A stretch of 64,000 nt of DNA from Anaerolineae bacterium. GTDB lineage: Bacteria > Chloroflexota > Anaerolineae > Caldilineales > Caldilineaceae. A program made the translations under genes and the position numbers. Shown piece after piece: positions 55,150 through 63,955 of this stretch. The notes below the pieces were generated by a model. That model was not told where the DNA came from. It saw only the letters and a program-made list of their open reading frames with translations, and did no database searches. The stretch lies in the NCBI GenBank assembly GCA_030432295.1, contig JAUIHI010000022.1, forward strand, positions 54,449-118,448, in the 5' to 3' direction. How positions within the stretch are numbered: the stretch's first letter is position 1; each line of letters opens with the position of its first letter.

Positions 55150-55621
55150 ATGCTCCGAGTCGTTTTTCGTACAGCAGGCTCAGCGGATCGTCCGTATACG
55201 GCCCAAAGGGACCGGTGCGGGCGTAGCCCATCTTTTCATACAGGCTGATGGCTTCAGTCTGGTAGAGGCCCGTCTCCAGCCGCAGCAGGTCCACGCCCTG
55301 GCTGAGGGTATAGCTTTCCAGATGGGCAAGCATCGCTTTGGACAGCCCCCGCCCCCGGTAGGCTGGACGCACGTACATCCGTTTGATCTCGCCAAATTTC
55401 TGGTCGGACCCCTCATCAAAGAACTGGACCCCGCCACAGGCTGCGGCTGCACCGTCCACCCGCAGCACAAAAAAGGCGACGCCCTGCGCGATCAGCTTTT
55501 CGACGCTGTAGCCGTGATGGCTCTCGTCAGGATAGAGGGGTGTCAGAAAAGAATCCAGCTCAACGACAAGCGCCTGGGCGTCTGGAGTGTCGGGACGCTC
55601 CTGGGCAATGACGATACTCAT
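55148..55621 (-). CDS. GNAT family N-acetyltransferase
   Basis: 157 residues. The acetyl-CoA-binding motif A is IKRMYVRPAYRGRGLSKAML, followed by LLRLETGLYQTEAISLYEKM and GYARTGPFG. It transfers an acetyl group to an unknown amine; it resembles the common MarR-associated/PhnO-like single-domain members. The start is the Met of MSIVIAQERP, with GGAGAA upstream. The stop codon lies in the adjoining palindrome. It is likely downstream of the methyltransferase gene but separated from it by a large hairpin. Confidence 0.9.
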   Translation of the reverse strand: MSIVIAQERPDTPDAQALVVELDSFLTPLYPDESHHGYSVEKLIAQGVAFFVLRVDGAAAACGGVQFFDEGSDQKFGEIKRMYVRPAYRGRGLSKAMLAHLESYTLSQGVDLLRLETGLYQTEAISLYEKMGYARTGPFGPYTDDPLSLLYEKRLGA

Positions 55622-55658
55622 TTGTCGGGTTCTCCGCTGCTGCACTGAAGTAAGGTGT

Positions 55659-55726
55659 TGTATACACGGATAGAAAGGAACACGGATAAGCCAACTGATC
55701 TGTGTTCCTTTCTATCCGTGTATACA
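55659..55726. repeat. Hairpin element TGTATACACGGATAGAAAGG
   Basis: 25-bp perfect arms (55659-55683 and 55702-55726). The inner AGGAACACGGAT is the same as in the terminator at 32207-32272. It lies just past the methyltransferase stop, so it is likely to terminate the long minus-strand operon. Confidence 0.8.
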
Positions 55727-55732
55727 GTAATT

Positions 55733-56659
55733 TCATTCCCCACAGGATATGGCTGAAGTGAATAATGCCAACCGATTTGCTTGTACGGGGTTCGGCTCGA
55801 CAGATGTCAGCCAGCGCTGCTGGGCCACCTGTGACGTGCACGGCCCGAATGTACACAGCCGGATTCGGTGCCGGGTGGACACCTGCCGGAGTCTCTCTAA
55901 CACCTGCTCCAGCATTTGCCCTGTGAATGGCGTGTAGAGGAAGAAAATACGCCCTTCGCCCAAATCCCCAGTGCGGGCATCGCCGTTGATAAATTGGACT
56001 GCTGAGAGATTCAGCCCCTCCGTGCAGCGTCGCGCGTATTCTGTATAGGCTGGCTCGATCTCCACGCCTCTGGTCCGAATCCCCGTCAGCAGATGCACCA
56101 GAATCGCCACCTGTCCCAGCCCGGAGCCGATATCGTAGAAGATGTCGTCGGGTCGGAAATCTACCCTTTCAACCATTTCCAGCACAATCCGGGCCGGGGT
56201 GGGCTGATAGAAGATCATCTCCGGCTCGGGCTGGTCCACATTTTCCGGTGCAGGATATTCGAGCAGAATCCCATTGACCAGCGCATCCAGTGCGTCGTAG
56301 CCTTCCTCTGACTGAACGCCACCGGGCGTAGCAGGTCCAGCCAAATCGGCGATGCGCTGTCTCAATGTGCCACCCGTGCAGGTGCCGGATGCAATCTCTC
56401 GGCGCAGCCTGCGAAACAGCGCCTCATCCACCTTTTCCAGCCCCGTTCGCACGCTTTCGGCGTAGTGCTGTAAATCCGTCAGCACCCCAGTTTCGCCTTC
56501 CCGGAGGAGCAGCCCTGCGATCCGGTCGATGGCAAACTCAAGAGAATCCAGTGCCGACGCTCTGGCGCGGAAATTTTCTTCTGCGTAGAGCGTCGGGTCA
56601 TTTTCTTTGGCCTGGATGCTGGTGTGCAGTGCAGGAAAGACGTTATCCAATAGCCCCAA
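55733..56659 (-). CDS. SAM-dependent methyltransferase, DOT1-like
   Basis: 308 residues. The N-terminal ~150 residues are helical with no recognised domain. The methyltransferase motif I is DIFYDIGSGLGQVAILVHLL, followed by RGVEIEPAYTEYARRCTEGL and VQFINGDARTGDLG, the layout of DOT1/histone-methylation-like class I enzymes found in bacteria. The substrate is unknown. It starts with TTG, supported by GAGGAAG, 28 bases after the enolase-superfamily gene, so it ends that operon. A hairpin follows. Confidence 0.8.
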   Translation of the reverse strand: MGLLDNVFPALHTSIQAKENDPTLYAEENFRARASALDSLEFAIDRIAGLLLREGETGVLTDLQHYAESVRTGLEKVDEALFRRLRREIASGTCTGGTLRQRIADLAGPATPGGVQSEEGYDALDALVNGILLEYPAPENVDQPEPEMIFYQPTPARIVLEMVERVDFRPDDIFYDIGSGLGQVAILVHLLTGIRTRGVEIEPAYTEYARRCTEGLNLSAVQFINGDARTGDLGEGRIFFLYTPFTGQMLEQVLERLRQVSTRHRIRLCTFGPCTSQVAQQRWLTSVEPNPVQANRLALFTSAISCGE

Positions 56660-56687
56660 TACTTCCTCGCTTGACTGATACCCTCTG

Positions 56688-57851
56688 TCAGCGCAACGTA
56701 TCGTAGCGCGTCACCGCTGCCTCGTCGATCTCCACCCCCAGCCCCGGCGCGCTGGGCAGGGCAAAGACCCCATTCACCGGCTCCGGGTAGCTGGTGGCAA
56801 TCGACCCTTTCCAGGCGTGCGCGCCGTGGCTGTGTTCCATAATTTGGAAGTTGGGGATGGCCGCAGAGTAGTGAACCGACGCAGCCACAGCCAGAATACC
56901 GCCGCCGCCGATGTGGGGCGCAACAGGCAGATTGAAGCTGTCGCAGAGCGCGGCGATGCGTTTGCCCTCGCTCAGCCCCGTGCGGGCGATGTCGGGCATG
57001 GCTACATCGAAGCCCCGCTGCTCGATCCACTGCCGCCACTCCCAGACGGTGCGCAGCCACTCGCCGGTCGCCACCTGAATACCCAATGCGCGGGCGATCT
57101 CTGCCTGTCCTCGCACATCTTCCGGCTGGCAGGGGGCTTCCAACCAGCCCACGCCCAGCCCCTCCAATCCCCGGCCCAGCTCAATTGCGCCCGAAACATC
57201 CCGCGTCCCGTGGACATCCACCATCAGCGTCACACCCGGCCCGACGGCCTCGCGCACAGCCGCCACAATCGCCAGCAGGTCGGGATTGGGCACACGCAGA
57301 TGGAGTTTCAACGCGCGGTAGCCCACATCCACCAGTGACCGGGCCTGCTGTGCCACCGATTCCGGCGCTGTGCCGCCCAGCCCCGCGTAGATGGCCACAT
57401 CCGGGCGGAAGTTGCCACCCAGCAGTTTGTAGACCGGCTTGTCCAGGGCCTTGCCCAGCAGATCGTACAATGCCAGGTCCACCCCGGCCAGGGCGTCCAC
57501 GTAAAAACCGGTGATGTGTCCTCGCTCGCGCATGGCGCTGTAGAGCCGATACCAGATGTATTCCACGTCGAAGGGGTCCCGCCCGATGAGCAGGGGCGTA
57601 CACAGATCTTCCACAATCGCGGCTGTGGCCCGACCGGATACCGGAGCCTGTCCTTCGCCCCAGCCCACCAGCCCGTCGTCGGTCTCCAGCCGCACCAGAC
57701 AAGTTTCGTGGTTGCGGGAATAGATGCTCGTCCAGGCGTCGGCGGCGATTGTGTAGTCGCCATAGGCTTCTACATTGCGGTTGCCTTCGATGGCCCCGGT
57801 GTTGGCGGGCGGAATTTTGATGGCATAGGCTTTGACAGATGTGATTTTCAT
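56688..57851 (-). CDS. Mandelate racemase / muconate lactonising enzyme family protein
   Basis: 387 residues of the enolase superfamily. The capping domain (CLVRLETDDGLVGWGEGQAP) is followed by the barrel: K182-x-H184 in ALKLHLRV, metal ligands D212 (VDVHGT), E238 (WLEAP) and E264 (TGEWLR), then D287 and H313 (APHIGGGG) as the His-Asp dyad. A Lys-x-His at the KxK position points to an acid-sugar dehydratase or epimerase rather than mandelate racemase itself. It lies next to a sugar ABC transporter, so it probably dehydrates an imported sugar acid. GGAGAACC precedes the ATG. Confidence 0.9.
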   Translation of the reverse strand: MKITSVKAYAIKIPPANTGAIEGNRNVEAYGDYTIAADAWTSIYSRNHETCLVRLETDDGLVGWGEGQAPVSGRATAAIVEDLCTPLLIGRDPFDVEYIWYRLYSAMRERGHITGFYVDALAGVDLALYDLLGKALDKPVYKLLGGNFRPDVAIYAGLGGTAPESVAQQARSLVDVGYRALKLHLRVPNPDLLAIVAAVREAVGPGVTLMVDVHGTRDVSGAIELGRGLEGLGVGWLEAPCQPEDVRGQAEIARALGIQVATGEWLRTVWEWRQWIEQRGFDVAMPDIARTGLSEGKRIAALCDSFNLPVAPHIGGGGILAVAASVHYSAAIPNFQIMEHSHGAHAWKGSIATSYPEPVNGVFALPSAPGLGVEIDEAAVTRYDTLR

Positions 57852-57902
57852 GGGGGTTCTCCGGGGTGGGAAATTTGGGATTGAATGATTATTTTACTGG
57901 AT

Positions 57903-58787
57903 TTAGCCTTTCAGCCCACTCAACGCCACGCCTTCTACAAAGTAGCGTTGCAGGGCCAGAAAGAGAAAAATAACGGGCAGGCTGGCGACGACGCCACCGG
58001 CAAAGATGCGCCCCCAGGCGATCTCCCGCTGGGTGATTTGGGTGGCGACCGCGACCTGAATCACCTGCAACTCCTTCTGTCCGGTGGCGATGAGGGGCCA
58101 GAAGAAGAGATTCCAGATGAACTGAAATTCCAGCAGGCTGACAGTGAGCAGGCCAACCCGGGCGTTGGGCACAATCACGTGGCGCAGGACGCCCAGCAAC
58201 GACGCACCGTCGATGATAGCGGCCTCGTCCAGTTCTTTGGGAATCTCCTGGAAGAATTGGGAGAGGACGAAAATCACAAATGGGCTGGCGTACCAGGGCA
58301 GAATCAGTGCCCAATAGGTGTCTGCGAAACCCAACTGGCGCACGACGATATAGAGCGGGACAATTGTGGCTTCTTGGGGCACGAAGAATGTCCCCAGCAC
58401 AAAGACCAGCAACACATTTTTGTAGGGGAACTCCAGCCGGGCGAAGAAATAGGCGGCCAGTGTGTTGACGACCAACGAACTGCCCACCACCGCGGTCGAG
58501 ACAAAAGCTGTATTGAGAAGCGCCCGCCCGAACTGAAATCCCAGCGCCCGTCCCTGTTCCGAGATGCCGAAAATGTCGGCGAAGTTGTGCAGGGTAAATT
58601 GGATGGGAATGAATGTGCGCCAACTGAGCGGGAAGATGTACTGGAAGACTTCCGGGCTGGGACGCAGGCTGCTACCGATCATCCACAGCATCGGGGTCAG
58701 AAAGATCAGCGCGATCAGCAGATAGGCCAGCAGAATGAAAAACCAGCCGACGATCTGTGCGGCCCGGCGGGGGTCGGCTGCGCTCAT
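57903..58787 (-). CDS. Carbohydrate ABC transporter permease (MalG type)
   Basis: 294 residues with six membrane helices. The EAA loop reads LDEAAIIDGASLLGVLRHVI and VPNARVGLL, where the ATPase docks. The N-terminal helix and periplasmic segment (MLWMIGSSLRPSPEVFQYIFP) are typical of CUT1 MalG-like subunits. It starts one base after the stop of the companion permease. No ATPase gene is in the operon, so a shared ATPase (MsmX-like) encoded elsewhere is expected. Confidence 0.93.
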   Translation of the reverse strand: MSAADPRRAAQIVGWFFILLAYLLIALIFLTPMLWMIGSSLRPSPEVFQYIFPLSWRTFIPIQFTLHNFADIFGISEQGRALGFQFGRALLNTAFVSTAVVGSSLVVNTLAAYFFARLEFPYKNVLLVFVLGTFFVPQEATIVPLYIVVRQLGFADTYWALILPWYASPFVIFVLSQFFQEIPKELDEAAIIDGASLLGVLRHVIVPNARVGLLTVSLLEFQFIWNLFFWPLIATGQKELQVIQVAVATQITQREIAWGRIFAGGVVASLPVIFLFLALQRYFVEGVALSGLKG

Positions 58788-58788
58788 C

Positions 58789-59718
58789 CTAATACTCCAC
58801 GTCGGAGCGCAGAAAACGCATCTGTGTCACGCTGATGAGCAGCAAAATCAGCAGCAGAATCATTGAGACCGCGGCCGCGTAGCCCATATCCTGGAAGCGG
58901 AAGGCCAATTGGTAGATGTAATAGACGATCACTTTTGTGGAGTCCAGCGGCCCGCCCTGGGTCATTGAATAGACGGGGATGAAGACCTGAAAACTGAAGA
59001 TCGTCTGGGTGACGATGACGAAAAGGAGGGTGCGGCGCAAGAGGGGCAAAGTTACGTGGCAAAAGAGATGCCAGCGGTTGGCTCCATCCATCACCGCGGC
59101 TTCGTAGAAGATGCGGGGGATACCCTTCAGCCCAGCCACAATCAGAATTGTGCTGAAACCCACATCCTTCCAGATCGTCGCCGTAATCACCGACGGCAGG
59201 GATAGCTTCGGATTGCTGAGGAAGACCTGTTTGGGCAATCCCAGGGTGCGCAGGAAGGCGTTGAGCAGGCCGGAATCCGCATTGAGAATCAGCGCCCAGA
59301 CCACCGACACCACCACCATCGACATCACCACCGGCGTGAAGACAATCGTGCGTATCGTCCCCATCCCCCGGATGGCCTGGTTTGTGAAGATGGCCAGGGC
59401 CAGGGCCAGGGCCACTTCCAGGGGGAGTTTGACGATCACATACAGAAACGTCACCTGCAAGGATTTGAGCAGAATCGGGTCTTCCAGCGCGCGCAGGTAG
59501 TGGTCTGCGCCGATCCAATCCCGATAGCCGCCCAGCAGACTGTACTGCCAGGTGCTGGCCCGGGCCGCCCACACAATCGGAATGTAGCGAAAGATCAGGA
59601 AGTTCACAACCGCAGGCAGCACAAACAGAGCCGCAAAAATGTAGTTGCGGGTCTTGCGTCGCTGGATGTACGTCCACCAACTGGGGGAGGCGGACGGGGT
59701 AGCGGTTGTTGACGCCAT
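58789..59718 (-). CDS. Carbohydrate ABC transporter permease (MalF type)
   Basis: 309 residues with six membrane helices. The EAA motif is YEAAVMDGANRWHLFCHVTL, then PLLRRTLLFVIVT. The N-terminus RNYIFAALFVLPAVVNFLIF and QGGPLDSTKVIVYYIYQLAF match CUT1 family MalF/UgpA-like subunits. It works as a heterodimer with the next gene product. A long hairpin separates it from the solute-binding protein gene upstream, a common way to lower permease versus binding-protein expression. Confidence 0.93.
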   Translation of the reverse strand: MASTTATPSASPSWWTYIQRRKTRNYIFAALFVLPAVVNFLIFRYIPIVWAARASTWQYSLLGGYRDWIGADHYLRALEDPILLKSLQVTFLYVIVKLPLEVALALALAIFTNQAIRGMGTIRTIVFTPVVMSMVVVSVVWALILNADSGLLNAFLRTLGLPKQVFLSNPKLSLPSVITATIWKDVGFSTILIVAGLKGIPRIFYEAAVMDGANRWHLFCHVTLPLLRRTLLFVIVTQTIFSFQVFIPVYSMTQGGPLDSTKVIVYYIYQLAFRFQDMGYAAAVSMILLLILLLISVTQMRFLRSDVEY

Positions 59719-59742
59719 CTGTGAACCCTAAATTGCAAAGAG

Positions 59743-59812
59743 ACAAGATGACAGTATGACAAGATGACCATTTGTAGCCACCTTCATCTTGTCATCCTGT
59801 CATCCTGTCATC
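59743..59812 (-). other. Hairpin of TGACAAGA/TGACAGTA units between binding-protein and permease genes
   Basis: ACAAGATGACAGTATGACAA plus GATGA (left) pairs imperfectly with TCATCTTGTCATCCTGTCAT and onward (right). The repeated GATGACA units give several registers. Probably an mRNA-stabilising or attenuating stem-loop. Confidence 0.65.
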
Positions 59813-59817
59813 CCTTC

Positions 59818-61197
59818 TTACTCATTCCACCCCTTATATTTCGCCACCAACTGCTCGATCTGCTTGGCCCCATCGGTCATCTGCTGGGCCACATCCGCGC
59901 CGGCAGCCACATTCTGGGCGATCTCGGCAAAGACCTGCTGGTATTCGGTGTAGCCCGGCGTCTGGATGCGGGGGATGCCGAACTGCTCGAAGCCCTGTTT
60001 GATCAGCGACTGGGGATAGGTGTCGTATTCAGGCAGCCCATTGAGCATGTCCAGGCGGGCGGGCAACTGGTGCAGCGCCTCGTAATAGATACGCGAACCC
60101 TCTGGGCCTGACGCATATTTGACAAAGGCCAGTGCCTCGTCGAAGTGTTTGGTATTGGCCGAAATCCCGTAATGCCAGGAACCGGTGTGGCAGAGTTGGG
60201 TCTCAAAATAGGGGATACCCGTAAGTCCCAATTGAAAATTACCGTCCGGGTATTGATTGTTGAGTTCGCCAATGAGATTGTCTGTATAGACCACAAACGC
60301 GGCCTTCTTGGACTGGAAGATATTGGGGATCGGCTCCACCGGCGTCACCTTCCAGACCTGATGCATATCCTGATAGAACTGCATAGCCGCAATGGCTTCG
60401 GGTGTGTCGAAGTAGCCCTGGAAAGTCAGTCCATCCGGCCCCATCCCCTCGTAGCTGGGCGAACCCTTTTCGCCCGCGGAGCGTCGCAGAATGCCCTGCT
60501 CGTAGTCACTGGCCCAGGTCCCCTGCCCCCAGCGCACGCCCCACACATCTGGCGTGCCGTCGCCGTCGCTGTCCACCGTCGTCTTCTGCCAGGCATCCAG
60601 CGCCTCTTCCATCGTCCAAGAATCGGCCAACTCCTGGGGCGGCTGAATGCCCGCGGCGTCGGTCATCTCCTGGTTGTACCACATCTGTGAGCAGGATTGC
60701 ATGAAGGGCGGGCCGTAGAAGACGCCTTTGTAGCTGCCCTCCTCGACAGACTGAGGCGCATATGCGGCCTTCTCCTCCTCGGTGAAATACTCGTCCAGAG
60801 GAAGCAGCACCTGATTCCAGGCGTAGTGCTTCATATCCGGGCCGTCGGCCTGAATCAGGTCCAGCTCCACCCCCGCGGCCACAGACGTTTCAATCTTTGG
60901 GAAGAGATTCTCGAAGTCCACCGCATCGTAGGAGATGGAGACGTGGGACCACTTGCCCCCGTCCAGCGCCCGGAACTCCTCCTCAATTTTGGCAAAGGCG
61001 ATGGCCTCAACCGGGTCCGCATACTTCAGGAATTTGAGTACCACTGGCTCTTTGGATGCAGGGGCAGCAGCCTCCCCACCGCTGGACGGCTGATCTGCCG
61101 GAGCCGGGGCCGCGGGTTGGCAAGCGGTCAGCACCAGCCCAAAAATCGTTATCAGCACCAGCAGCCAGGACTGGTTTTTACGAAGTGGTCGTTGCAT
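59818..61197 (-). CDS. Sugar ABC transporter substrate-binding lipoprotein
   Basis: 459 residues. Signal WLLVLITIFGLVLTAC gives a lipidated Cys26. An Ala/Pro linker leads to the CUT1-type binding fold (VVLKFLKYADPVEAIAFAKI, LDLIQADGPDMKHYAWNQVL, GVFYGPPFMQSCSQMWYNQE, and WHYGISANTKHFDEALAFVK). DSDGDGTPDVWGV is a Ca-binding-like loop. It captures an oligosaccharide or sugar acid for the two permeases downstream. A GGAGGA site precedes the ATG; the longer in-frame start overlaps the YjbQ gene. Confidence 0.93.
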   Translation of the reverse strand: MQRPLRKNQSWLLVLITIFGLVLTACQPAAPAPADQPSSGGEAAAPASKEPVVLKFLKYADPVEAIAFAKIEEEFRALDGGKWSHVSISYDAVDFENLFPKIETSVAAGVELDLIQADGPDMKHYAWNQVLLPLDEYFTEEEKAAYAPQSVEEGSYKGVFYGPPFMQSCSQMWYNQEMTDAAGIQPPQELADSWTMEEALDAWQKTTVDSDGDGTPDVWGVRWGQGTWASDYEQGILRRSAGEKGSPSYEGMGPDGLTFQGYFDTPEAIAAMQFYQDMHQVWKVTPVEPIPNIFQSKKAAFVVYTDNLIGELNNQYPDGNFQLGLTGIPYFETQLCHTGSWHYGISANTKHFDEALAFVKYASGPEGSRIYYEALHQLPARLDMLNGLPEYDTYPQSLIKQGFEQFGIPRIQTPGYTEYQQVFAEIAQNVAAGADVAQQMTDGAKQIEQLVAKYKGWNE

Positions 61198-61261
61198 TCG
61201 ATTCCTCCTCAAGGAAGACGGGACAAAACACACACAATCATTCCCTACCCCTCCACAATCT

Positions 61262-61669
61262 TCACCCCGCCACAATCTTTACATAGACCTGCCGGTTGCG
61301 GGGGCCGTCGTACTCTGCAAAGAGAATACTCTGGCTGGAACCCAGCATCAGCCGCCCTTCGTGGATCAGGCAGGTCACGTGGACGCCGGTCAGCGTTGAC
61401 TTCACGTGGGCCGCGGCGTCGGTCGGCGTGTCGAAGGTATGAAAAAAGTCCACACGGGTAGGAACCAGCCGGTTCATCTCGAACAGTATATCCTGACTCG
61501 TCTTGGAATCCAATGCAGAATTGATGGTCAACCCGGCGGTGCTGTGGGGACAGTAGACGTGGCAGATGCCTTCCGTTACGCCACTGGCCGCCACCACAGC
61601 CCCCACCTGTTCGTCCAGATTGACCGTCTCCTGGCTAGCTGTGGTGCGGAAGGATAGGGTTTCAAACAT
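61262..61669 (-). CDS. yjbQ: YjbQ family protein (UPF0047)
   Basis: 135 residues, full length. CHVYCPHSTAGLTINSALD, DFFHTFDTPTDAAAHVKSTL, LIHEGRLMLGSSQSILFAEY, DGPRNRQVYVKIVAG are the family hallmarks. YjbQ proteins are small trimeric enzymes reported to have weak thiamine-phosphate-synthase-like activity, but their true role is unclear. It lies between a PfkB kinase gene and a sugar ABC transporter, so a metabolic role tied to the imported compound is possible. GGAGAC precedes the ATG. Confidence 0.93.
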   Translation of the reverse strand: MFETLSFRTTASQETVNLDEQVGAVVAASGVTEGICHVYCPHSTAGLTINSALDSKTSQDILFEMNRLVPTRVDFFHTFDTPTDAAAHVKSTLTGVHVTCLIHEGRLMLGSSQSILFAEYDGPRNRQVYVKIVAG

Positions 61670-61723
61670 ACGGATGTCTCCTGGTGGAAGGTTACAGTTG
61701 GCTGGATGAGTGCCGATCCTTCA

Positions 61724-62662
61724 CTATTCACTATTTTCTTCATTTTTCAGCAGCGATTCTATCTCCGCCAGCGTCGCTACCTGCCGCCCCGCGCCCAATT
61801 TGGAAACTGTCGCTGCGCCGATGGCATTGGCAAAGCGGCCTGTGCGTTGCGGCGACCAGCCATGCAGATAGCCGTAGATCACTCCCGCATCAAAACTATC
61901 GCCTGCGCCGCTGGTGTCCTGGACAGTGACAGTATACCCCGGAACCTGCGTGTGTGCATCCAGTGAAAAAATGGTGCAACCACCTGCGCCCTGCTTCACC
62001 ACCACCCATTCCGGGCCGAATTCGAGTAACTGCTGAGCAGCCTGCGCCAGATCGTCGATACCCGTTGCCAATCTGGCTTCTTCCCCTGTCAGCAGCACGA
62101 CCCGGCTGGCAGACAAGGCCAATTCCAGTCGTTCCTGGCCCAGGTTGTGAATCTCCGGCCCCGGATCGAAAAAGATGGGTGTGCCCGCGGCCTGGGCCGT
62201 GGCAATAGCATCCAGCACCATTCCCGGCGACAGCTCGGCAAAGGCGTAGCCCTCGACAAAGAGTGCCCGACTCTCGCCAATCCTGCGCCGCCAACCATCC
62301 GAAATCGTCAAATCCGGGCTGGCCTGCATCCCGCCGATGAATGTGTGTTCGCCCCCGGCGACAAGCGTCAGGACAACAACTGTACGCTTCTGGGGCGTCA
62401 CCTCCACCGCCGAAACGTCCACCCCCTCCTCTGCCAGCACATCCAACAGAAAATGGCCGTGGAGATCGTCCCCCACCCGCGAGAGCGCACCGCTCTTCAG
62501 CCCGATGCGGGCAGCGGCGATGAGCAGATTGCACGCACCCCCTGGCTCCAGCACGTGGCCGCGGTCGATCTGAAAGCGGCCCGCTTCCACAGGGAAGTGG
62601 TCGATCTCCACCACAAAATCGACCACTAAATCACCGATAGCAAGAACGTCAAAAGTGCTCAT
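61724..62662 (-). CDS. PfkB-family carbohydrate kinase
   Basis: 312 residues. N-terminal signature LEPGGACNLLIAAARIGLKS and C-terminal VQDTSGAGDSFDAGVIYGYL, with the GAGD anion hole and catalytic Asp. It phosphorylates a sugar, probably the product of the neighbouring ADP-ribosylglycohydrolase-like enzyme or the transported compound. The ATG overlaps the stop of the glycohydrolase gene (ATGA at 62662-62659), a sign of coupled translation. The longer in-frame start is inside the glycohydrolase gene. Confidence 0.92.
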   Translation of the reverse strand: MSTFDVLAIGDLVVDFVVEIDHFPVEAGRFQIDRGHVLEPGGACNLLIAAARIGLKSGALSRVGDDLHGHFLLDVLAEEGVDVSAVEVTPQKRTVVVLTLVAGGEHTFIGGMQASPDLTISDGWRRRIGESRALFVEGYAFAELSPGMVLDAIATAQAAGTPIFFDPGPEIHNLGQERLELALSASRVVLLTGEEARLATGIDDLAQAAQQLLEFGPEWVVVKQGAGGCTIFSLDAHTQVPGYTVTVQDTSGAGDSFDAGVIYGYLHGWSPQRTGRFANAIGAATVSKLGAGRQVATLAEIESLLKNEENSE

Positions 62663-63660
62663 CTCCGCATATCCCGCTGGATCAATTCCGTGTAGCGCTG
62701 GGCGTAGTCGGCTAAATCCACCCGGTTGGCCCGATTGACTACCGCCACCCAATCCATCGGAAAGCTGCCAGCGCCCCGCAGCGCGCCAGCAATAGCACCG
62801 GCAATCGCGGCGGTTGTGTCGGTGTCGCCGCCCGTAGTCGTCGAGAGACGGATGGCCTCCACCGGATCGCCCTCGGCCAGGACCAGATGGGCCAGGGCTG
62901 CCGCGGCCATCTCATAGGCGGGCAGACCCGTGCCTACCAAATCGTAGATGTCCCGCTGGCGCTCGGCCAGCGGTTTGTCGGCCTGTGCCAGTTCCACAGC
63001 AAAGCGGATGCGTCGGCTCACCGACGGCGCAATAAAGGGGTAGCCATAGCGCTTTCCCTTTTCCGCGCCTTTGCAGGCAGCGTCGATCAGATCGTCCACA
63101 CTGGCTTTGCCCACCGCTGCCCGGCTGACCGCGCAGGCAATCGCCGCCGCGCTGGAAATCGCCACGTCTGTGTTGTGGGTGGGCATAGCCGATTCGTAGG
63201 CCGCTTCCACAGTTGCGTCCAGATCGCCGGGATAGCGCAGCCCCACCAGCGCCACCCGCATCACCGAGCCGTTGGTCCAGCCGGAACGCCCGGCCTTGCC
63301 CAGTTCCTCGCCCCGCTGCCAGGCGTCGATGGCCCCGCGGGTACTGGGGCCGATAAGTACACTGGCGGCCAGCCCCAGCCGGTCGATGGCGGCCCGAAAG
63401 CCGTGGGCAATGCTGGCCGCGCTGGGCTTGCCCCCTTCCAGCAGACTGTCCAAAATCGCCAGGGCAAAGATTGTATCGTCGGTATACTCGCCTATCTGCA
63501 AACCGCCGTGGACAGGATGCCCCGCGGGCGGGGCTATCAAATCGTCCAGCGGTGGTTGGGGCAGACAACCCATCTGCCCCGCCGCTCCGAAAGCATCGCC
63601 CAGGGCCTGGCCCAGCAGGCAGCCATATACCCGGTCGTAGAGTGTGAGTGGTTTTGTCAC
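62659..63660 (-). CDS. ADP-ribosylglycohydrolase family protein
   Basis: 333 residues from GTG with AGGAG upstream. Metal-binding motifs of the family: LGDAFGAAGQ at the N-terminus, IGEYTDDTIFALAILDSLL, and TTTGGDTDTTAAIAGAIAGA near the C-terminus, where the di-magnesium Asp/Thr residues lie. It cleaves an N- or O-glycosidic ADP-ribose or related ribosyl bond. Beside a PfkB kinase and sugar transporter it more likely acts on a small glycoside or nucleoside than on modified protein. First gene of the long minus-strand operon. Confidence 0.92.
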   Translation of the reverse strand: MTKPLTLYDRVYGCLLGQALGDAFGAAGQMGCLPQPPLDDLIAPPAGHPVHGGLQIGEYTDDTIFALAILDSLLEGGKPSAASIAHGFRAAIDRLGLAASVLIGPSTRGAIDAWQRGEELGKAGRSGWTNGSVMRVALVGLRYPGDLDATVEAAYESAMPTHNTDVAISSAAAIACAVSRAAVGKASVDDLIDAACKGAEKGKRYGYPFIAPSVSRRIRFAVELAQADKPLAERQRDIYDLVGTGLPAYEMAAAALAHLVLAEGDPVEAIRLSTTTGGDTDTTAAIAGAIAGALRGAGSFPMDWVAVVNRANRVDLADYAQRYTELIQRDMRR

Positions 63661-63688
63661 TGTTGGGGAACTCCTGTCATTCGTAGTT

Positions 63689-63786
63689 CGTAGGTTGGGT
63701 TATCGCCGCCAAAATCAAGCGACCTTCCCTTCAGATAGTCCGCGATAACCCAACAGGTCTCGAAATCTACTTGCCTGTTGGGTTTG
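63689..63786. repeat. GTAGGTTGGGTT repeat upstream of the catabolic operon
   Basis: GTTGGGTTATCG (63694) is inverted as CGATAACCCAAC (63743-63754); a further TGTTGGGTTT follows. Related to the element at 52150. It lies where the operon's promoter would be expected. The rest of 63661-63955 shows no gene. Confidence 0.75.
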
Positions 63787-63955
63787 GGCAGGAATGCGAT
63801 AGGTTAAGTGGATTTGGCGTACTGCCCGGGTAGGACCGCAGAATAGCGTGATGGAGGGATAAACAAGGGGAAGGGCGCTACCTCCCCTGTCGGATTGGCG
63901 AAAAAGGGATTCATGGACACAATACTCCTGGCTACCAAACCAAGGAGATGAATCC

